Origin: Martinezella lusitana
GTDB taxonomy: Bacteria > Pseudomonadota > Alphaproteobacteria > Rhizobiales > Rhizobiaceae
Direction of reading: 5' to 3'
Length of the DNA stretch: 64,000 nt
Assembly: GCF_900094565.1 (NCBI RefSeq)
Contig: NZ_FMAF01000002.1
Span: 186,001 to 250,000 of the forward strand
Below are positions 36,699 through 46,319 of the stretch, one piece after another. Every line of letters begins with the position of its first letter. The stretch's first letter is position 1. The translations under genes were made by a program, and so were the position numbers. The notes below the pieces were generated by a model. The model had not been told where the DNA came from and did no database searches. It saw only the letters and a list, made by a program, of their open reading frames with translations.

Positions 36699-37271
36699 AT
36701 GACGACCCAGCAGAAAAAACCTTCAGCAGCACGCCATGGCTTCAAGACTGGTGAATCGATCGTATATCCCGCTCACGGGGTTGGTACGATCACCGCGATT
36801 GAAGAGCAAGAAGTCGCAGGCATGAAGCTTGAGCTTTTTGTGATCGACTTCGAAAAAGACAAGATGCGTCTGAAGGTGCCCGTGGCGAAGGCCATGAGCA
36901 TTGGCATGCGTAAGCTTTCCGAGACGGATTTCGTCGAGCGTGCACTTAAGGTCGTCCAGGGCAAGGCCCGCGTCAAGCGTACCATGTGGTCGCGTCGCGC
37001 TCAGGAATATGATGCCAAGATCAATTCCGGCGATCTGATCTCTATCGCTGAGGTGGTTCGCGATCTTTATCGTGCCGAGAATCAGCCGGAACAGTCTTAT
37101 TCCGAACGTCAGCTCTATGAAGCCGCGCTCGATCGCATGGCGCGCGAAATTGCTGCCGTAAACAAGATGTCGGAGACCGAAGCCGTTCGCCTCGTCGAGG
37201 CCAATCTCAACAAGGGTCCCAAGCGCGGCAAGGTCGTCGAAGAAGACGATTCCCAGGACGAAGCCGCATAA
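36699..37271 (+). CDS. carD: CarD family transcriptional regulator
   Basis: A 190-residue CarD/CdnL-type protein. The N-terminal RNA polymerase-interacting domain starts HGFKTGESIVYPAHGVGTITAIE (about residues 13-35). The helical C-terminal domain has the conserved basic/Trp DNA-contact region MWSRRAQEY (~105). Family members bind the polymerase beta subunit and stabilise open complexes, notably at rRNA promoters, without sequence-specific binding. ATG 36699 is chosen; AGGGAG lies 12 bases upstream. The protein ends in an acidic tail and the gene in a strong terminator. Confidence 0.95.
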   Translation: MTTQQKKPSAARHGFKTGESIVYPAHGVGTITAIEEQEVAGMKLELFVIDFEKDKMRLKVPVAKAMSIGMRKLSETDFVERALKVVQGKARVKRTMWSRRAQEYDAKINSGDLISIAEVVRDLYRAENQPEQSYSERQLYEAALDRMAREIAAVNKMSETEAVRLVEANLNKGPKRGKVVEEDDSQDEAA

Positions 37272-37293
37272 GGCCAGTGTCAGATACTGCTTC

Positions 37294-37323
37294 AAAAAAC
37301 CCGGCCCTCGTGCCGGGTTTTTT
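37294..37323 (+). terminator. Rho-independent terminator of carD
   Basis: An A-run, a 7-bp GC stem extended by A-T pairs (37294-37305 with 37312-37323), a 6-nt loop and a T-run. Confidence 0.92.
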
Positions 37324-37327
37324 CTTT

Positions 37328-37352
37328 GGAACCTTTTTCCGTCTGCCGCGTT
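37328..37352 (+). promoter_or_regulatory. Candidate EcfG/RpoE2-type promoter upstream of rpoH2
   Basis: GGAAC (37328-37332), a 16-bp spacer, and CGTT (37349-37352) match the alphaproteobacterial general stress sigma EcfG consensus. It lies between the carD terminator and rpoH2, and would give a leader of about 315 bases. In S. meliloti and R. etli rpoH2 is known to depend on such ECF factors. Confidence 0.6.
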
Positions 37353-37674
37353 TAAAGCTCGTGTTGGCGGTCGGTGCGGGTTCCTTCCTACGGGTGAGTT
37401 GTCTCGACTGGCTGTTTCATTGATGTTCACGAGGACCGGCCTATGCGTTTTCATTCGAAGCTCCCCGGCGATCTGAAGATGCTTCAATCGTCAGATTCGT
37501 TCGCTGATATCGAGTTAGACTAGTCATCGATTATCCGGCGAGCCGGAGATTGGTCTCCAATTGCATTTCATTCATTGATTTTCATCCGAGCAGGGATGTT
37601 CGGAAACGACGCTTGCTGCCCTTTTCGTCGACCGCGGCACAGAGACGACTTGAGGCCGAACCCAGGAGATGCAT

Positions 37675-38538
37675 ATGACGAATATGTCTGCAGATCGGCG
37701 CATGATTAAAGTTGCGATGGCTGCTCCATATCTAGATCGTGACGAAGAACATGATCTCGCCATACGTTGGAAGGATCACGACGATCGCGGCGCCCGCAAT
37801 CAGATCGCAACCGCCCATATGCGCCTTGTCATTTCGATGGCAGGCAAATTCCGCAATTTCGGACTGCCGATGAGCGATCTCGTGCAGGAAGGTTACGTCG
37901 GCTTGCTGGAAGCTGCCGCCCGCTTCGAGCCGGAGCGGGAGGTGCGCTTTTCGACCTATGCCAGCTGGTGGATCCGCGCGTCGATCCAGGATTATATCCT
38001 GCGCAATTGGTCGATCGTGCGCGGCGGCACGAGTTCGGCGCAGAAGGCGCTGTTTTTCAATCTCCGCCGTCTGCGCGCCAAGCTCGCAAGAAGCAATTCG
38101 AGCATTACCGTTCAGTCTATCCACGAGGAAATCGCCGTCACGCTCGGCGTCAGCCTTGCCGATGTGCAGACCATGGATGCGCGCCTTTCCGGCAGCGACA
38201 CCTCGCTGCAGGCGCCTTCGATAGCAAGCGATTCGGAGAGCGCCGAACGTATCGATTTTCTCATCAGCGACGAGCCGCTTCCGGATGAGCAGGTTTCCGA
38301 CATGATCGATGGCGAACGTCGTCGCATCTGGCTCGCATCGGCGCTGAAGCACCTCAATGAACGCGAGATGAAGATCATCCGCGCCCGCCGCCTTGTCGAG
38401 GATGGGGCGACGCTGGAGGAGCTTGGCGCCGATCTCGGCATTTCCAAGGAACGTGTGCGTCAGATCGAAAGCCGCGCGATGGACAAGCTCCGCAGCGCGC
38501 TGGTGGATGCCGACCCGCGTATGGCAACCTATGCCTGA
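37675..38538 (+). CDS. rpoH2: RNA polymerase sigma factor RpoH2 (sigma-32 family)
   Basis: A 287-residue sigma-32-type factor. Region 2 has DLVQEGYVGLLEAAARFEPEREVRFSTYASWWIRASIQDYILRNWS (about residues 64-109). The RpoH-specific box follows as QKALFFNLRRLR. Region 4.2 ends with LGISKERVRQIESRAMDKLR. Rhizobia carry two RpoH copies; the carD/fdxA neighbourhood matches the second (rpoH2) locus by recalled synteny. ATG 37675 is chosen because AGGAG at 37664-37668 abuts the earlier ATG 37669. The candidate EcfG promoter upstream would place it under the general stress response. Confidence 0.9.
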   Translation: MTNMSADRRMIKVAMAAPYLDRDEEHDLAIRWKDHDDRGARNQIATAHMRLVISMAGKFRNFGLPMSDLVQEGYVGLLEAAARFEPEREVRFSTYASWWIRASIQDYILRNWSIVRGGTSSAQKALFFNLRRLRAKLARSNSSITVQSIHEEIAVTLGVSLADVQTMDARLSGSDTSLQAPSIASDSESAERIDFLISDEPLPDEQVSDMIDGERRRIWLASALKHLNEREMKIIRARRLVEDGATLEELGADLGISKERVRQIESRAMDKLRSALVDADPRMATYA

Positions 38539-38543
38539 GAGAC

Positions 38544-38567
38544 ACCTTCTCCCGAGCGGGGGAAGGT
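38544..38567. terminator. Palindrome after rpoH2 (dispersed repeat type)
   Basis: A 10-bp stem with one mismatch (38544-38553 with 38558-38567), core CCTTCTCCC...GGGGGAAGG. It lies between the convergent stops of rpoH2 and the M48 protease and resembles the palindromes at 4376 and 27226. Confidence 0.55.
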
Positions 38568-38577
38568 AAACCCGCCG

Positions 38578-40110
38578 TTATTCCGCAATAATCTTGACCT
38601 TGTCGCCCGGTGCAATGTTTGCGCCGGTGGGCAGGGCATTGATCAGTTTGAACAGGTCGAGCTTGCGGTCGGTGCCCATCATGCGGGCAGCAAGCGTGGT
38701 GATCGTATCGCCGGGCTTGACGGTGACGACGCGAACCCGCAACGGCTTCAGCGATGAAGCCTCCTCCGGCGTCATATGCCGGAAGCTCGACCGCAGCACA
38801 TTGGCCGTCTGATCGAGCTGGGCGAGGTTCCCCTTCGGCACCGCCGTCAGGAAACGGAAGATCTGCGTGCGGTCGCGGATGACGGTGACGTCGAAATCCC
38901 AGCGATCGGCAGAAGCGCGCGCGGTGGCGGCCGGCATGCCGTTGACGGTGATCGATTGGATCGACGAAGGATCAAGGCCGGTCACCCAGCCGCTGGAAAT
39001 ATAATTCGTGAGGTTCTGGTTCTGGGTATCGGCAACGCCGTCGAAGCGAATGGCGATATCGCCAGGACCGGTCGCCATGACAGCCTCGACCTTGTTGTCG
39101 ATACGGAAATCAGGCGGCACGTCGAAACGAATGCCAAGGCCGCCATGCAGGAAGGTCTGGCCGCGCACATAGCCTTCCTCCGGGCTGTCGCCATAGAGCA
39201 GGCCGTCGATACCGTTCAGGTAATAGTCGCGGCCGGTGTCGCCGACCTTGCCTTCCTCGCCGAATTCGCGGGCGTGTGCCTTGGCGAGGTCGATGCGCTG
39301 CGGAGTGCTCGGATGGCTGGACAGGAAGTCCAGGCTCTGGTCGACATCGGAATTGGCCGTCATGAAGCGGCTGTAGTCTTCCATGGCGTTCAGGAAGCGT
39401 GCAGCGGCGTAAGGGTCATAGCCTGCCTGGCCGAGTGTGCGAATGCCGATCTCGTCGGCCTGCAGTTCCTGCTGGCGGGAGAAGGCGGCGAGGCGCAGCT
39501 TGCCGCGGGCCAGCGCCTGCTTGCCGGCGAGATCGCTCGACAGGACCTCGGCGACGACGCGGCTGGCGATGACCTCGGCCTCTTCGCGCTTCTGGCGTTC
39601 GATGCCGTGATTGGCTGTCACGTGCGCCATTTCGTGCGACAGCACGGCGGCAACTTCCGACGCATCGTTGGCAAGAGCAAGAAGGCCGCGCGTCACATAG
39701 AGATAGCCGCCCGGCAAGGCGAAGGCGTTGATCGACGGCGAATTCAGAATGGTGATGCGATAGGATTGCTGCGGGTTCTCCGACACGCTGGTCAAGGCGC
39801 CGGCGATGCGGGCAACGAGACGTTCGGTCTTGGCGTCCTTGTATTCGCCGCCGTAACTCGCGAGAATGCGTGGATGCTCGCGCGCGCCCATCTGCGCGCG
39901 CGGATCGTTTTTCTGCACCTCGGACACGATCTGCGGATTGGCTGAGGGCGAAACGCTCGGCTGATAGGACTGATCCATCACCGTTTGGCAGCTGTTCAAC
40001 ATTGCCGCGGCGACAAGAAGAGAAGCCAGGCGGCGCAAACGGGCTGCGACGGGCACGCTGATCCTTCGTTTTGCTCGTTCGCTCTGCTTCAGTACCTGTG
40101 TCTCACTCAT
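38578..40110 (-). CDS. M48 family zinc metalloprotease with C-terminal LysM-like domain
   Basis: A 510-residue periplasmic BepA/YfgC-type protease. The N-terminus is basic then hydrophobic, ending in a possible lipobox (AAMLNSC, Cys ~40). The zinc site is HEMAH (about residue 157) with the third ligand Glu in ELQADEIG. The last ~50 residues (VVTVKPGDTITTLAARMMG...PGDKVKII) form a LysM-like peptidoglycan-binding domain. BepA proteins degrade or assist misassembled outer-membrane proteins. ATG 40110 is chosen over a TTG at 40137. It converges with rpoH2. Confidence 0.9.
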   Translation of the reverse strand: MSETQVLKQSERAKRRISVPVAARLRRLASLLVAAAMLNSCQTVMDQSYQPSVSPSANPQIVSEVQKNDPRAQMGAREHPRILASYGGEYKDAKTERLVARIAGALTSVSENPQQSYRITILNSPSINAFALPGGYLYVTRGLLALANDASEVAAVLSHEMAHVTANHGIERQKREEAEVIASRVVAEVLSSDLAGKQALARGKLRLAAFSRQQELQADEIGIRTLGQAGYDPYAAARFLNAMEDYSRFMTANSDVDQSLDFLSSHPSTPQRIDLAKAHAREFGEEGKVGDTGRDYYLNGIDGLLYGDSPEEGYVRGQTFLHGGLGIRFDVPPDFRIDNKVEAVMATGPGDIAIRFDGVADTQNQNLTNYISSGWVTGLDPSSIQSITVNGMPAATARASADRWDFDVTVIRDRTQIFRFLTAVPKGNLAQLDQTANVLRSSFRHMTPEEASSLKPLRVRVVTVKPGDTITTLAARMMGTDRKLDLFKLINALPTGANIAPGDKVKIIAE

Positions 40111-40381
40111 TTCGCTGCCATGCCGGCTCGGCGCCAAAATCCGGTTGATCGTTACCGGGCCGATCGTCGTCGCGCGCCGATAAAGGTTGCTTTCACCCCA
40201 TCAATCCGCGTTTACCGGACGGTCTCCACCCCTTGCTCTAGCCGATTTTGGCACCGGTTGCATAGCGAGACTCCGTTTAAATGTGGCAGCGTTGTATTTT
40301 AGCAAGCATTTCTCTCAGGACTTTCAGCCGTTTGGCTGGACGAAATTAAGGCAAAACCGGCAACAGCATGCTGCGTCGCAT

Positions 40382-41110
40382 TCAATGCTGCAAAAATGTG
40401 GTCAGTGCCGGAATGCCGCCCTCCTTCAGGAAGGCTTCGATGGGCGCGGAAAGCCGAATCGTGCCGCCGTCGATGAAGACCGCATGGTCGGCAAGACGCC
40501 TGACCTCGGCCGGATCGTGCGAGACGATGAGGACCGTATTACCGCTTTCGTGGTGGAGAGCCTTCAGCAGCTCGACCATGCCGGAGCGCAGCCCAGGATC
40601 GAGTGCGGCGAAGGGTTCGTCCAGGAGCAGGATCGGTTTGTCGCGCACCAGTGCCCGGGCGAAGGCTGCGCGCTGCCGCTCTCCGCCGGAAAGCGTTCCC
40701 GGCTTGCGCTTGTCGAAACCAGGGAGCCCGACACGCGCCAGGGCTTCCGAGACCCTTTGACGGTCCCGGGCGGAGAGTTTCAACGACGGGCTGATGCCAA
40801 GGCCGACATTGGTGAAGAGATCCAGATGGGCAAAGAGATTGTTGTCCTGGAAGACGAGCGATACCGGCCGCTCGGCGGGATGCTTGCCGGTCACATCCTG
40901 TCCGGCAAGCAGGACGCGGCCGCGATCGGGCTGCTCGAAGCCGGCCAACAGGTTGAGGAAGGTCGACTTGCCCGAGCCGGAGGGGCCGGCAATGGCAATG
41001 ATCCTGCCCTCCGGCAATGCGCAATCGAAGCGGAAATCATGCGTGCCGAGGCGCAGTTCTACGCCGGTCATCGCGATGCTGCGTTCGATCATGTCGCCGC
41101 GGTCAGTCAT
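40382..41110 (-). CDS. thiQ: Thiamine ABC transporter ATP-binding protein
   Basis: A 242-residue ATPase of the thiamine/TPP importer. Walker A is GPSGSGKST, the Q-loop is in [11 protein letters not shown], the signature is [15 protein letters not shown] and Walker B is [12 protein letters not shown]. It overlaps the thiP gene by 8 bases and is the last gene of the riboswitch-led thiBPQ operon. Confidence 0.95.
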   Translation of the reverse strand: MTDRGDMIERSIAMTGVELRLGTHDFRFDCALPEGRIIAIAGPSGSGKSTFLNLLAGFEQPDRGRVLLAGQDVTGKHPAERPVSLVFQDNNLFAHLDLFTNVGLGISPSLKLSARDRQRVSEALARVGLPGFDKRKPGTLSGGERQRAAFARALVRDKPILLLDEPFAALDPGLRSGMVELLKALHHESGNTVLIVSHDPAEVRRLADHAVFIDGGTIRLSAPIEAFLKEGGIPALTTFLQH

Positions 41111-42740
41111 TTCGCCTGCCTTCGTCTTCGCGGGTGCCTTGGCCCGCCGTGCCGGCGATGGTGAGGAGAAGGCATACCACGCCGAGGATCAAGGCATATC
41201 CGTCGGCATCGTTGGTGCGGTAGCTGCCGAGCTTGCTGTAGACCAGCCAGGGCAGGGTCATCAGGCTGTCGGAGCCGAAAAGAGCGACAGCGCCGAGATC
41301 GCCGAGCGAAAGCGCGATGGCGAAGGAGAGCGCCGTGAAAAGCGGTTTGCGCAGGCCGGGCCAGTCGATCAGGCGCAGGCGAGAAATCCCCTCAAGGCCG
41401 AGACTCGCCGCCAGCCGCTCGGTGCGGCGTCTATGAACCACGTAAGCCGGCTCGAGGACGCGGATGACAAAGGGCAGCGCCATCAGCGCATTGATTGTCA
41501 CGATCAGGACGGCGGCGAAGCGGCTGGGATCGCCGAATGGCCTGAGCGCCAGGAACCAGCCGGTTGCCAGCACGATCGGCGGAACGAGCAGGATGAGGGA
41601 GGAGGTTCCACTCAGAGCCGTCGCCAGGCCGCGCAGGCTGAAGGTCTTGTTGCGGTCGGCCGAGATCACCGAGCGGGCGCGGATGATCGCGAACGATATC
41701 GCCACGGCCAGAAGGCCGGCGGCGAGTGCGATGGCGAGGCTCGTGACAGCCGCCTGCAGGAAGATCGTCTGACCGGCGAGCTTGAGAAGATCGGCTTCGA
41801 GGCCGGCGACGACGACCGAGGCAAGCGGCAGGCCGATGAAGAGGGCAGCGCTTGACAGCAATACAGCATCGACCCATCGCGCGGCGCGCAGCTGCCCGTC
41901 GATGCGCCGCAGGGCGCGGCCGCTCGTCAGCCCATGATCGTCAGGCGAGGGAAACAGCGTCATCGCGCCGAGGATTGCGGCTGTGACGACGATCTGCAGC
42001 AGCGACAGCAATACGGCACGACCGGGATCGAAATCGAAGCGCAGCGCCTGGTAGATCGCGACTTCCAGCGTGGTTGCGGCCGGGCCGCCGCCGAGGATCA
42101 GCACCAGTGTGAAGCTGGTGGCGCAGAGCATGAAGATCAGACCGGCGATGCCGGGAATGAGGCCGCGCAAGACAGGCCATTCGATGAAGCGAAAGACCGA
42201 GGCGGGTCGCATGCCGAGGCCTCCGGCAACAAGCCAATATTCCGCCGGCACACGCTCCAGCCCGGCGAGCATCAGCCGGCAGGCAAGCGGCATATTGAAG
42301 AAGACATGCGCCAGCAGGATGCCGGCAAGGCCGTATATGCTGACGGGCTGCGACAGGCCAAGTGCCGTGAGGGCCTGATTGAGCAATCCCTGGCGCCCCC
42401 AGATGCCGAGCAGACCGAGCGCGCCGATCAGGACAGGCAGGCCCATGGGCACGGCCATCAGGCGGATCAGCCACAGCCGCCCGGGAAAGCGCGGCTGGCG
42501 CGCCAGGGCGCGGGCGACGGGGATGGCAAGCACGATGGAGAGCAGCGCCGACAGGGTCGCCTGCAGCAGCGTGAACCGCAGCACGCGCAGCAGATACGGA
42601 TCTGCGAGCGTGGAGTCGCCGCCGGATTCGATGCCGGCGGCAAGCAGGACGACGACGGCGATCCCGACGAAAAGCGCGATGCCGGCGAGGCTGAGCGCCC
42701 CGCCGGAAATGGCGCGTCTTCTTTCGAGTGCCGTCAGCAT
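41103..42740 (-). CDS. thiP: Thiamine ABC transporter permease
   Basis: A 545-residue double-length permease with about twelve helices in two binding-protein-dependent transport modules. Each has an EAA-type loop ([30 protein letters not shown] and [29 protein letters not shown]). The fused two-domain form is typical of ThiP. It lies 10 bp from thiB and overlaps thiQ. Confidence 0.95.
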   Translation of the reverse strand: MLTALERRRAISGGALSLAGIALFVGIAVVVLLAAGIESGGDSTLADPYLLRVLRFTLLQATLSALLSIVLAIPVARALARQPRFPGRLWLIRLMAVPMGLPVLIGALGLLGIWGRQGLLNQALTALGLSQPVSIYGLAGILLAHVFFNMPLACRLMLAGLERVPAEYWLVAGGLGMRPASVFRFIEWPVLRGLIPGIAGLIFMLCATSFTLVLILGGGPAATTLEVAIYQALRFDFDPGRAVLLSLLQIVVTAAILGAMTLFPSPDDHGLTSGRALRRIDGQLRAARWVDAVLLSSAALFIGLPLASVVVAGLEADLLKLAGQTIFLQAAVTSLAIALAAGLLAVAISFAIIRARSVISADRNKTFSLRGLATALSGTSSLILLVPPIVLATGWFLALRPFGDPSRFAAVLIVTINALMALPFVIRVLEPAYVVHRRRTERLAASLGLEGISRLRLIDWPGLRKPLFTALSFAIALSLGDLGAVALFGSDSLMTLPWLVYSKLGSYRTNDADGYALILGVVCLLLTIAGTAGQGTREDEGRRND

Positions 42741-42750
42741 AGTCGCGATG

Positions 42751-43779
42751 TCAGTTGCCGCTGGTGGCGGCCAGCCATTCGTCGATCCAGGCCTTGCGGT
42801 TCTTCTCGACGACTTCAGGACTCATGAGGAAGGTCTTCGTCGGCACCACGAGCTTGCTGAAGGCGTCCGGCAGCGGCGTCGATGTAGCGGAGGCCGGCAT
42901 CATCCAGTTGCTGGTGGGGATGATGTCCTGGAAGGCCGGCGACACCATGAATTTCAGGAAATCGCGGGCAAGGTCCTTATTCGAAGACGATTTGACGAGG
43001 CCGGCGACCTCGATCTGGATGTAATGTCCTTCGGAGAAGGCAGCCGCCTGATAGCGGTCGGTCTTTTCCTCGATCATGTGATAGGCCGGCGACGTGGTGT
43101 AGGAGAGCACCATCGGCGCTTCGCCCTTGGTGAAGAGATCATAGGCCTCCGACCAGCCGGGCGTCACCGTCAGGATGCGGCCCTTGAGCTTGGTCCAGGC
43201 ATCGGCTGATTTGTCGCCGTAGATCGACTTGACCCAGAGCAAGAGGCCGAGGCCCGGTGTCGAGGTGCGCGGATCCTCGATGACGATCTTCTGCTGGGGA
43301 TCGCCCTCGACGAGATCCTTCATGCTCTTCGGCGGGTTCTTGACCGTCTGCGTGTCATAGATGACGGCGAAATGGCCGTAATCATAGGGCACGAAGACAT
43401 CATCCTTGAAATCGCCGGGAACCTTGAGCGCCGATGTGTCGACGCCGCTCGCATCGAACAAGCCGGTATCCTTGGCTTCATTGACAAGATTGGTGTCGAG
43501 GCCGAGAACGATATCGGCCTTGGTGCCGGCGCCCTCGAGCTTGAGGCGGGACAGAAGCGCCACGCCGTCGGTGACGCTGACGTAGTTGACCGTGCAGCCG
43601 CATGTCTTTTCAAAGGCGGCCTTGACCTTGGGGCCGGGACCCCAATCGGCGGTAAAGCTCTCATAGGTGTAGATGGTCAGCGTCTTGTTGGCAGCCTGGG
43701 CGGCCTGGGCAGTAAAAAACGTCGTGCCGGCGGCGAGAGCCAGGCCGGCGAAGAATGACAATAGCGATCGGTCGTGCAT
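42751..43779 (-). CDS. thiB: Thiamine-binding periplasmic protein
   Basis: A 342-residue periplasmic protein with a signal peptide (about residues 1-29, ending AQAAN). It begins [31 protein letters not shown], as ThiB proteins do. The Trp/Tyr-rich ligand cleft region and a late WMMPA fit the family. GAGGAGG precedes the ATG on the minus strand, about 60 bases after the TPP riboswitch. It delivers thiamine or its phosphates to ThiPQ. Confidence 0.95.
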   Translation of the reverse strand: MHDRSLLSFFAGLALAAGTTFFTAQAAQAANKTLTIYTYESFTADWGPGPKVKAAFEKTCGCTVNYVSVTDGVALLSRLKLEGAGTKADIVLGLDTNLVNEAKDTGLFDASGVDTSALKVPGDFKDDVFVPYDYGHFAVIYDTQTVKNPPKSMKDLVEGDPQQKIVIEDPRTSTPGLGLLLWVKSIYGDKSADAWTKLKGRILTVTPGWSEAYDLFTKGEAPMVLSYTTSPAYHMIEEKTDRYQAAAFSEGHYIQIEVAGLVKSSSNKDLARDFLKFMVSPAFQDIIPTSNWMMPASATSTPLPDAFSKLVVPTKTFLMSPEVVEKNRKAWIDEWLAATSGN

Positions 43780-43839
43780 GACAGCGCCTCCTCTTTGGTT
43801 TCGTCTTGAAGGGGAAAAGGGCGCTATGATTTGGTCACG

Positions 43840-43942
43840 CGTCTAATCCCTCCGCCGGTGTTAGCCGGATCAGGTTCCGCGGGTTGGCCTGTCAAAGCCT
43901 CTCAGCCAAATATCCCAAAGGACATAAGGCACCCCGTTAGAG
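43840..43942 (-). ncRNA. TPP riboswitch (THI element) upstream of thiBPQ
   Basis: On the minus strand the conserved elements appear in order: GGGGTGCC at the 5' end, CTGAGAGG (plus 43898-43905), then ACCTGATCCGG (plus 43866-43876) and the closing GGAGGGAT. When TPP binds, expression of the thiamine importer should fall. It ends about 60 bases before the thiB start, so control of ribosome access is plausible. Confidence 0.95.
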
Positions 43943-44016
43943 CATCGGCAGATTTAGCCTTGCGACGAAGGGATGACAAGGGGAATGATTCCCCCGTCGA
44001 TTGCAGGCCGCACGAT

Positions 44017-45552
44017 CTATTCGGCGGCTTCGGCGGCAACCGTGTTTTCGAATTTCTTGGTGGCGCCGGGCAGCTGCACGTTCTTCAGCGTGAGCGCTGT
44101 CAGAAGGCCGAGCAGGCAGATGCCGGCTGCCGTCATGAACAGGGGACTGAAGGCACTTGCATAGGCATTGGCGACGGCTTCGCGGGTGGCTTCCGGCAGG
44201 GCCGCCATCATCTTCGGCGTCAGTTCCTTGATGTCGGAAACGCCTGAAATCGAGACACTGACATTGCCGAGCTTGGCGGCGATGATGGCGCCATAGATGG
44301 AGATGGCGATCGAGGCGCCGCCCATCCGCGACAGCGTCACCGCGCCGGTAGCAGCACCGACGTCGCGGCTATTGGCGGCGTTCTGCACGCCGATGACAGG
44401 CACCTGCTGCGCAAGGCCGATACCGATGCCGTGCAGCAGCATCAGGCCGCCGATGACGGCGATGGGCGTGCCGGCATGGACGAAGGCGAGCGAGCCGAAA
44501 GCAATGGTGCTGCAGGCGGCGCTGGTGACGGCAAAGGGTTTGTAGCGGCCTCTTGCCGCGATCAACCTGCCGGCGGAAAGCGAGCCGCAGACGATGCCGC
44601 CGGTCAAAAGGATGAACAGCAGGCCGGCCAGCGAGGGCGAGAGGCCCGTCGTCGTCTGCAGGAAGAGAGCGAAGTAGTTGACCATGCCGATGGCGACCGC
44701 ACCGCTGGTGATCGAGATGATGAGGAGCAGGCCGAATGTCGGATTGCGGAACAGTGTCATCGGCACGATTGGTTCGGGCGCACGCCGCTCGATGAAGACC
44801 CAGGCGATGGCGCAGATGACACCGAAGGCGATGATGCCGAGGCATTGCGGCGACAGCAGCGATCCGAAGAGCTCGGTGCCGTCTGCGGCGAGCACGATGC
44901 TTGTCGTCGTCAGTGCAAGAACAAGCGCGCCGGCATAATCGATCTTCGGCCGGCGGGCCGGCTTGCGGTAGGGCAGCATGGTGGCGAGGCCGGCGAGCAC
45001 GACGAAGCCGATCGGCACATTGACGAGGAAAATCGAGCGCCAGCCGAACAGATCGCTCATCGTGCCGCCGAGGACGGGGCCGATGGCGCCGGACGCCATC
45101 AGCACGAGGCTCGAATAGCTCTGGTAGCGGGCGCGTTCGCGCGGCTCGAAGAGATCGGCGTTGACAGCGAAGATCGACACCATGATGCCGCCGCCGCCGA
45201 AGCCCTGCAGCACGCGGGCGGCGATCAGCGTGTTCATCGACACCGCGAGGCCGCAGACGGCGGAGCCGACAGTGAAGATCGCGATCGCCGTCATCATCAC
45301 ATATTTGCGGCCGAAGAGGTCGCCGAGCTTGCCATAAACAGGCATCACGGCGGAAAGGGAGAGAAGATAGGCCGATCCGATCCAGCCGAAGCGTTCCAGA
45401 TGCCCGAACTCGCCGACGATGGTAGGGAGTGCCGTCGATACGATCTGATTGTCGAGCGTTGCCATGAACATGGCGGTCATCAGAAACAGGAAGAGAATAA
45501 GCCGCCGCCTGGGATCCGTCACGAGCGGCGCGAACGTTGTCTGCATGTCCAT
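44017..45552 (-). CDS. DHA2-type MFS multidrug exporter
   Basis: A 511-residue, 14-helix drug:H+ antiporter of the EmrB/QacA branch. Motif D1 is MATLDNQIVSTALPTI in helix 1 and motif A is GKLGDLFGRKYVM after helix 2. The antiporter motif C lies in ASGAIGPVLGGTMSDLFGWRSIFLVNVPIG. A divergent MarR gene with twin upstream repeats lies 166 bp away, so it is probably repressed by that protein. The substrates are unknown. Confidence 0.92.
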   Translation of the reverse strand: MDMQTTFAPLVTDPRRRLILFLFLMTAMFMATLDNQIVSTALPTIVGEFGHLERFGWIGSAYLLSLSAVMPVYGKLGDLFGRKYVMMTAIAIFTVGSAVCGLAVSMNTLIAARVLQGFGGGGIMVSIFAVNADLFEPRERARYQSYSSLVLMASGAIGPVLGGTMSDLFGWRSIFLVNVPIGFVVLAGLATMLPYRKPARRPKIDYAGALVLALTTTSIVLAADGTELFGSLLSPQCLGIIAFGVICAIAWVFIERRAPEPIVPMTLFRNPTFGLLLIISITSGAVAIGMVNYFALFLQTTTGLSPSLAGLLFILLTGGIVCGSLSAGRLIAARGRYKPFAVTSAACSTIAFGSLAFVHAGTPIAVIGGLMLLHGIGIGLAQQVPVIGVQNAANSRDVGAATGAVTLSRMGGASIAISIYGAIIAAKLGNVSVSISGVSDIKELTPKMMAALPEATREAVANAYASAFSPLFMTAAGICLLGLLTALTLKNVQLPGATKKFENTVAAEAAE

Positions 45553-45631
45553 GGAGCAAGATATCCGAGCTTGTCCGAAACGCTGCGCAGTCGAGCGAAT
45601 GCGCGGGGCGCCCCGGTTTCATATAGGAAAC

Positions 45632-45682
45632 ATATGTGCTGTTAGCATATAATTGTCAATGACAGGTGAATGCTGTTTGCAT
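45632..45682. promoter_or_regulatory. Twin operators between DHA2 exporter and MarR genes
   Basis: TGCTGTTAGCAT (45637-45648) and TGCTGTTTGCAT (45671-45682) are near-identical direct repeats 34 bp apart. Each is internally palindromic: ATATG..CATAT around the first, ATGC..GCAT in the second. They sit in the divergent promoter region, as expected for MarR binding. Confidence 0.65.
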
Positions 45683-45718
45683 GTTTTATTTCTTTTCCGC
45701 CTCTGATATGGTGGAAAA

Positions 45719-46246
45719 ATGACATCAGCGATGAATACACGTGAAGTTGAAGGCCCGCCGCTGACCGAAGACGCGAATCTCCTGCTGATCGGTCAGGCGA
45801 TGACGCGCATGCGCCTGCTGACAGGCCGCCGTATGATCGGCAGGCTCGCCATTCAGAACGTCGCCCCGGGGCTTGAGCTTTCGCATCTCGATGTGCTCGA
45901 CGTCGTGAGGCGGGCAGAGGCCACAGGCGAAGTCACCGTCGGGACGATTGCGGACATCCTGCGCATCGATCCGTCGCGGGCGAGCCGCATCGTTGCCGAT
46001 ATGGTGGCGCGCGGTGTCTTGCGGCGAAAGGCGTCCCAGGCAGATGCGCGGCGCATCGTCGTCGTGCTCACCGCGCTCGGGCAACGGTTGCTGTCGGAAA
46101 TTCAGGCGCAAAAATACTCCGTCATCGGCGGCATCTTTGCCGATTGGTCGGCTGAGGAAATCAAGAGTTTCTCGTTGTTGTTCGATCGCTATGTCACAGG
46201 CTATGAACGCGTTATTGAGGCCCGCCTCAAGGAAACGACCGACTGA
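45719..46246 (+). CDS. MarR family regulator of divergent exporter
   Basis: A 175-residue winged-helix protein. The recognition region is VTVGTIADILRIDPSRASRIVADMVARGVL (about residues 72-101), and the wing follows with DARRIVVVLTALGQRLL. It is divergent from the DHA2 exporter and shares the repeats at 45637 and 45671, so repression of both genes is the likely arrangement. The ribosome-binding site of ATG 45719 is weak; ATG 45731 is an alternative. Confidence 0.88.
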   Translation: MTSAMNTREVEGPPLTEDANLLLIGQAMTRMRLLTGRRMIGRLAIQNVAPGLELSHLDVLDVVRRAEATGEVTVGTIADILRIDPSRASRIVADMVARGVLRRKASQADARRIVVVLTALGQRLLSEIQAQKYSVIGGIFADWSAEEIKSFSLLFDRYVTGYERVIEARLKETTD

Positions 46247-46319
46247 GCGGCCGACACGGGTCGTTCTTGCGAACGGCGCTCTTCCCTAGGGATACGACTT
46301 TGCGCTATGGGCTTGGCGC

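Noticed and set aside
38776..39945. Plus-strand frame opposite the M48 protease
   Set aside because: Antisense shadow; the protease on the minus strand has HEMAH and a LysM-like tail.
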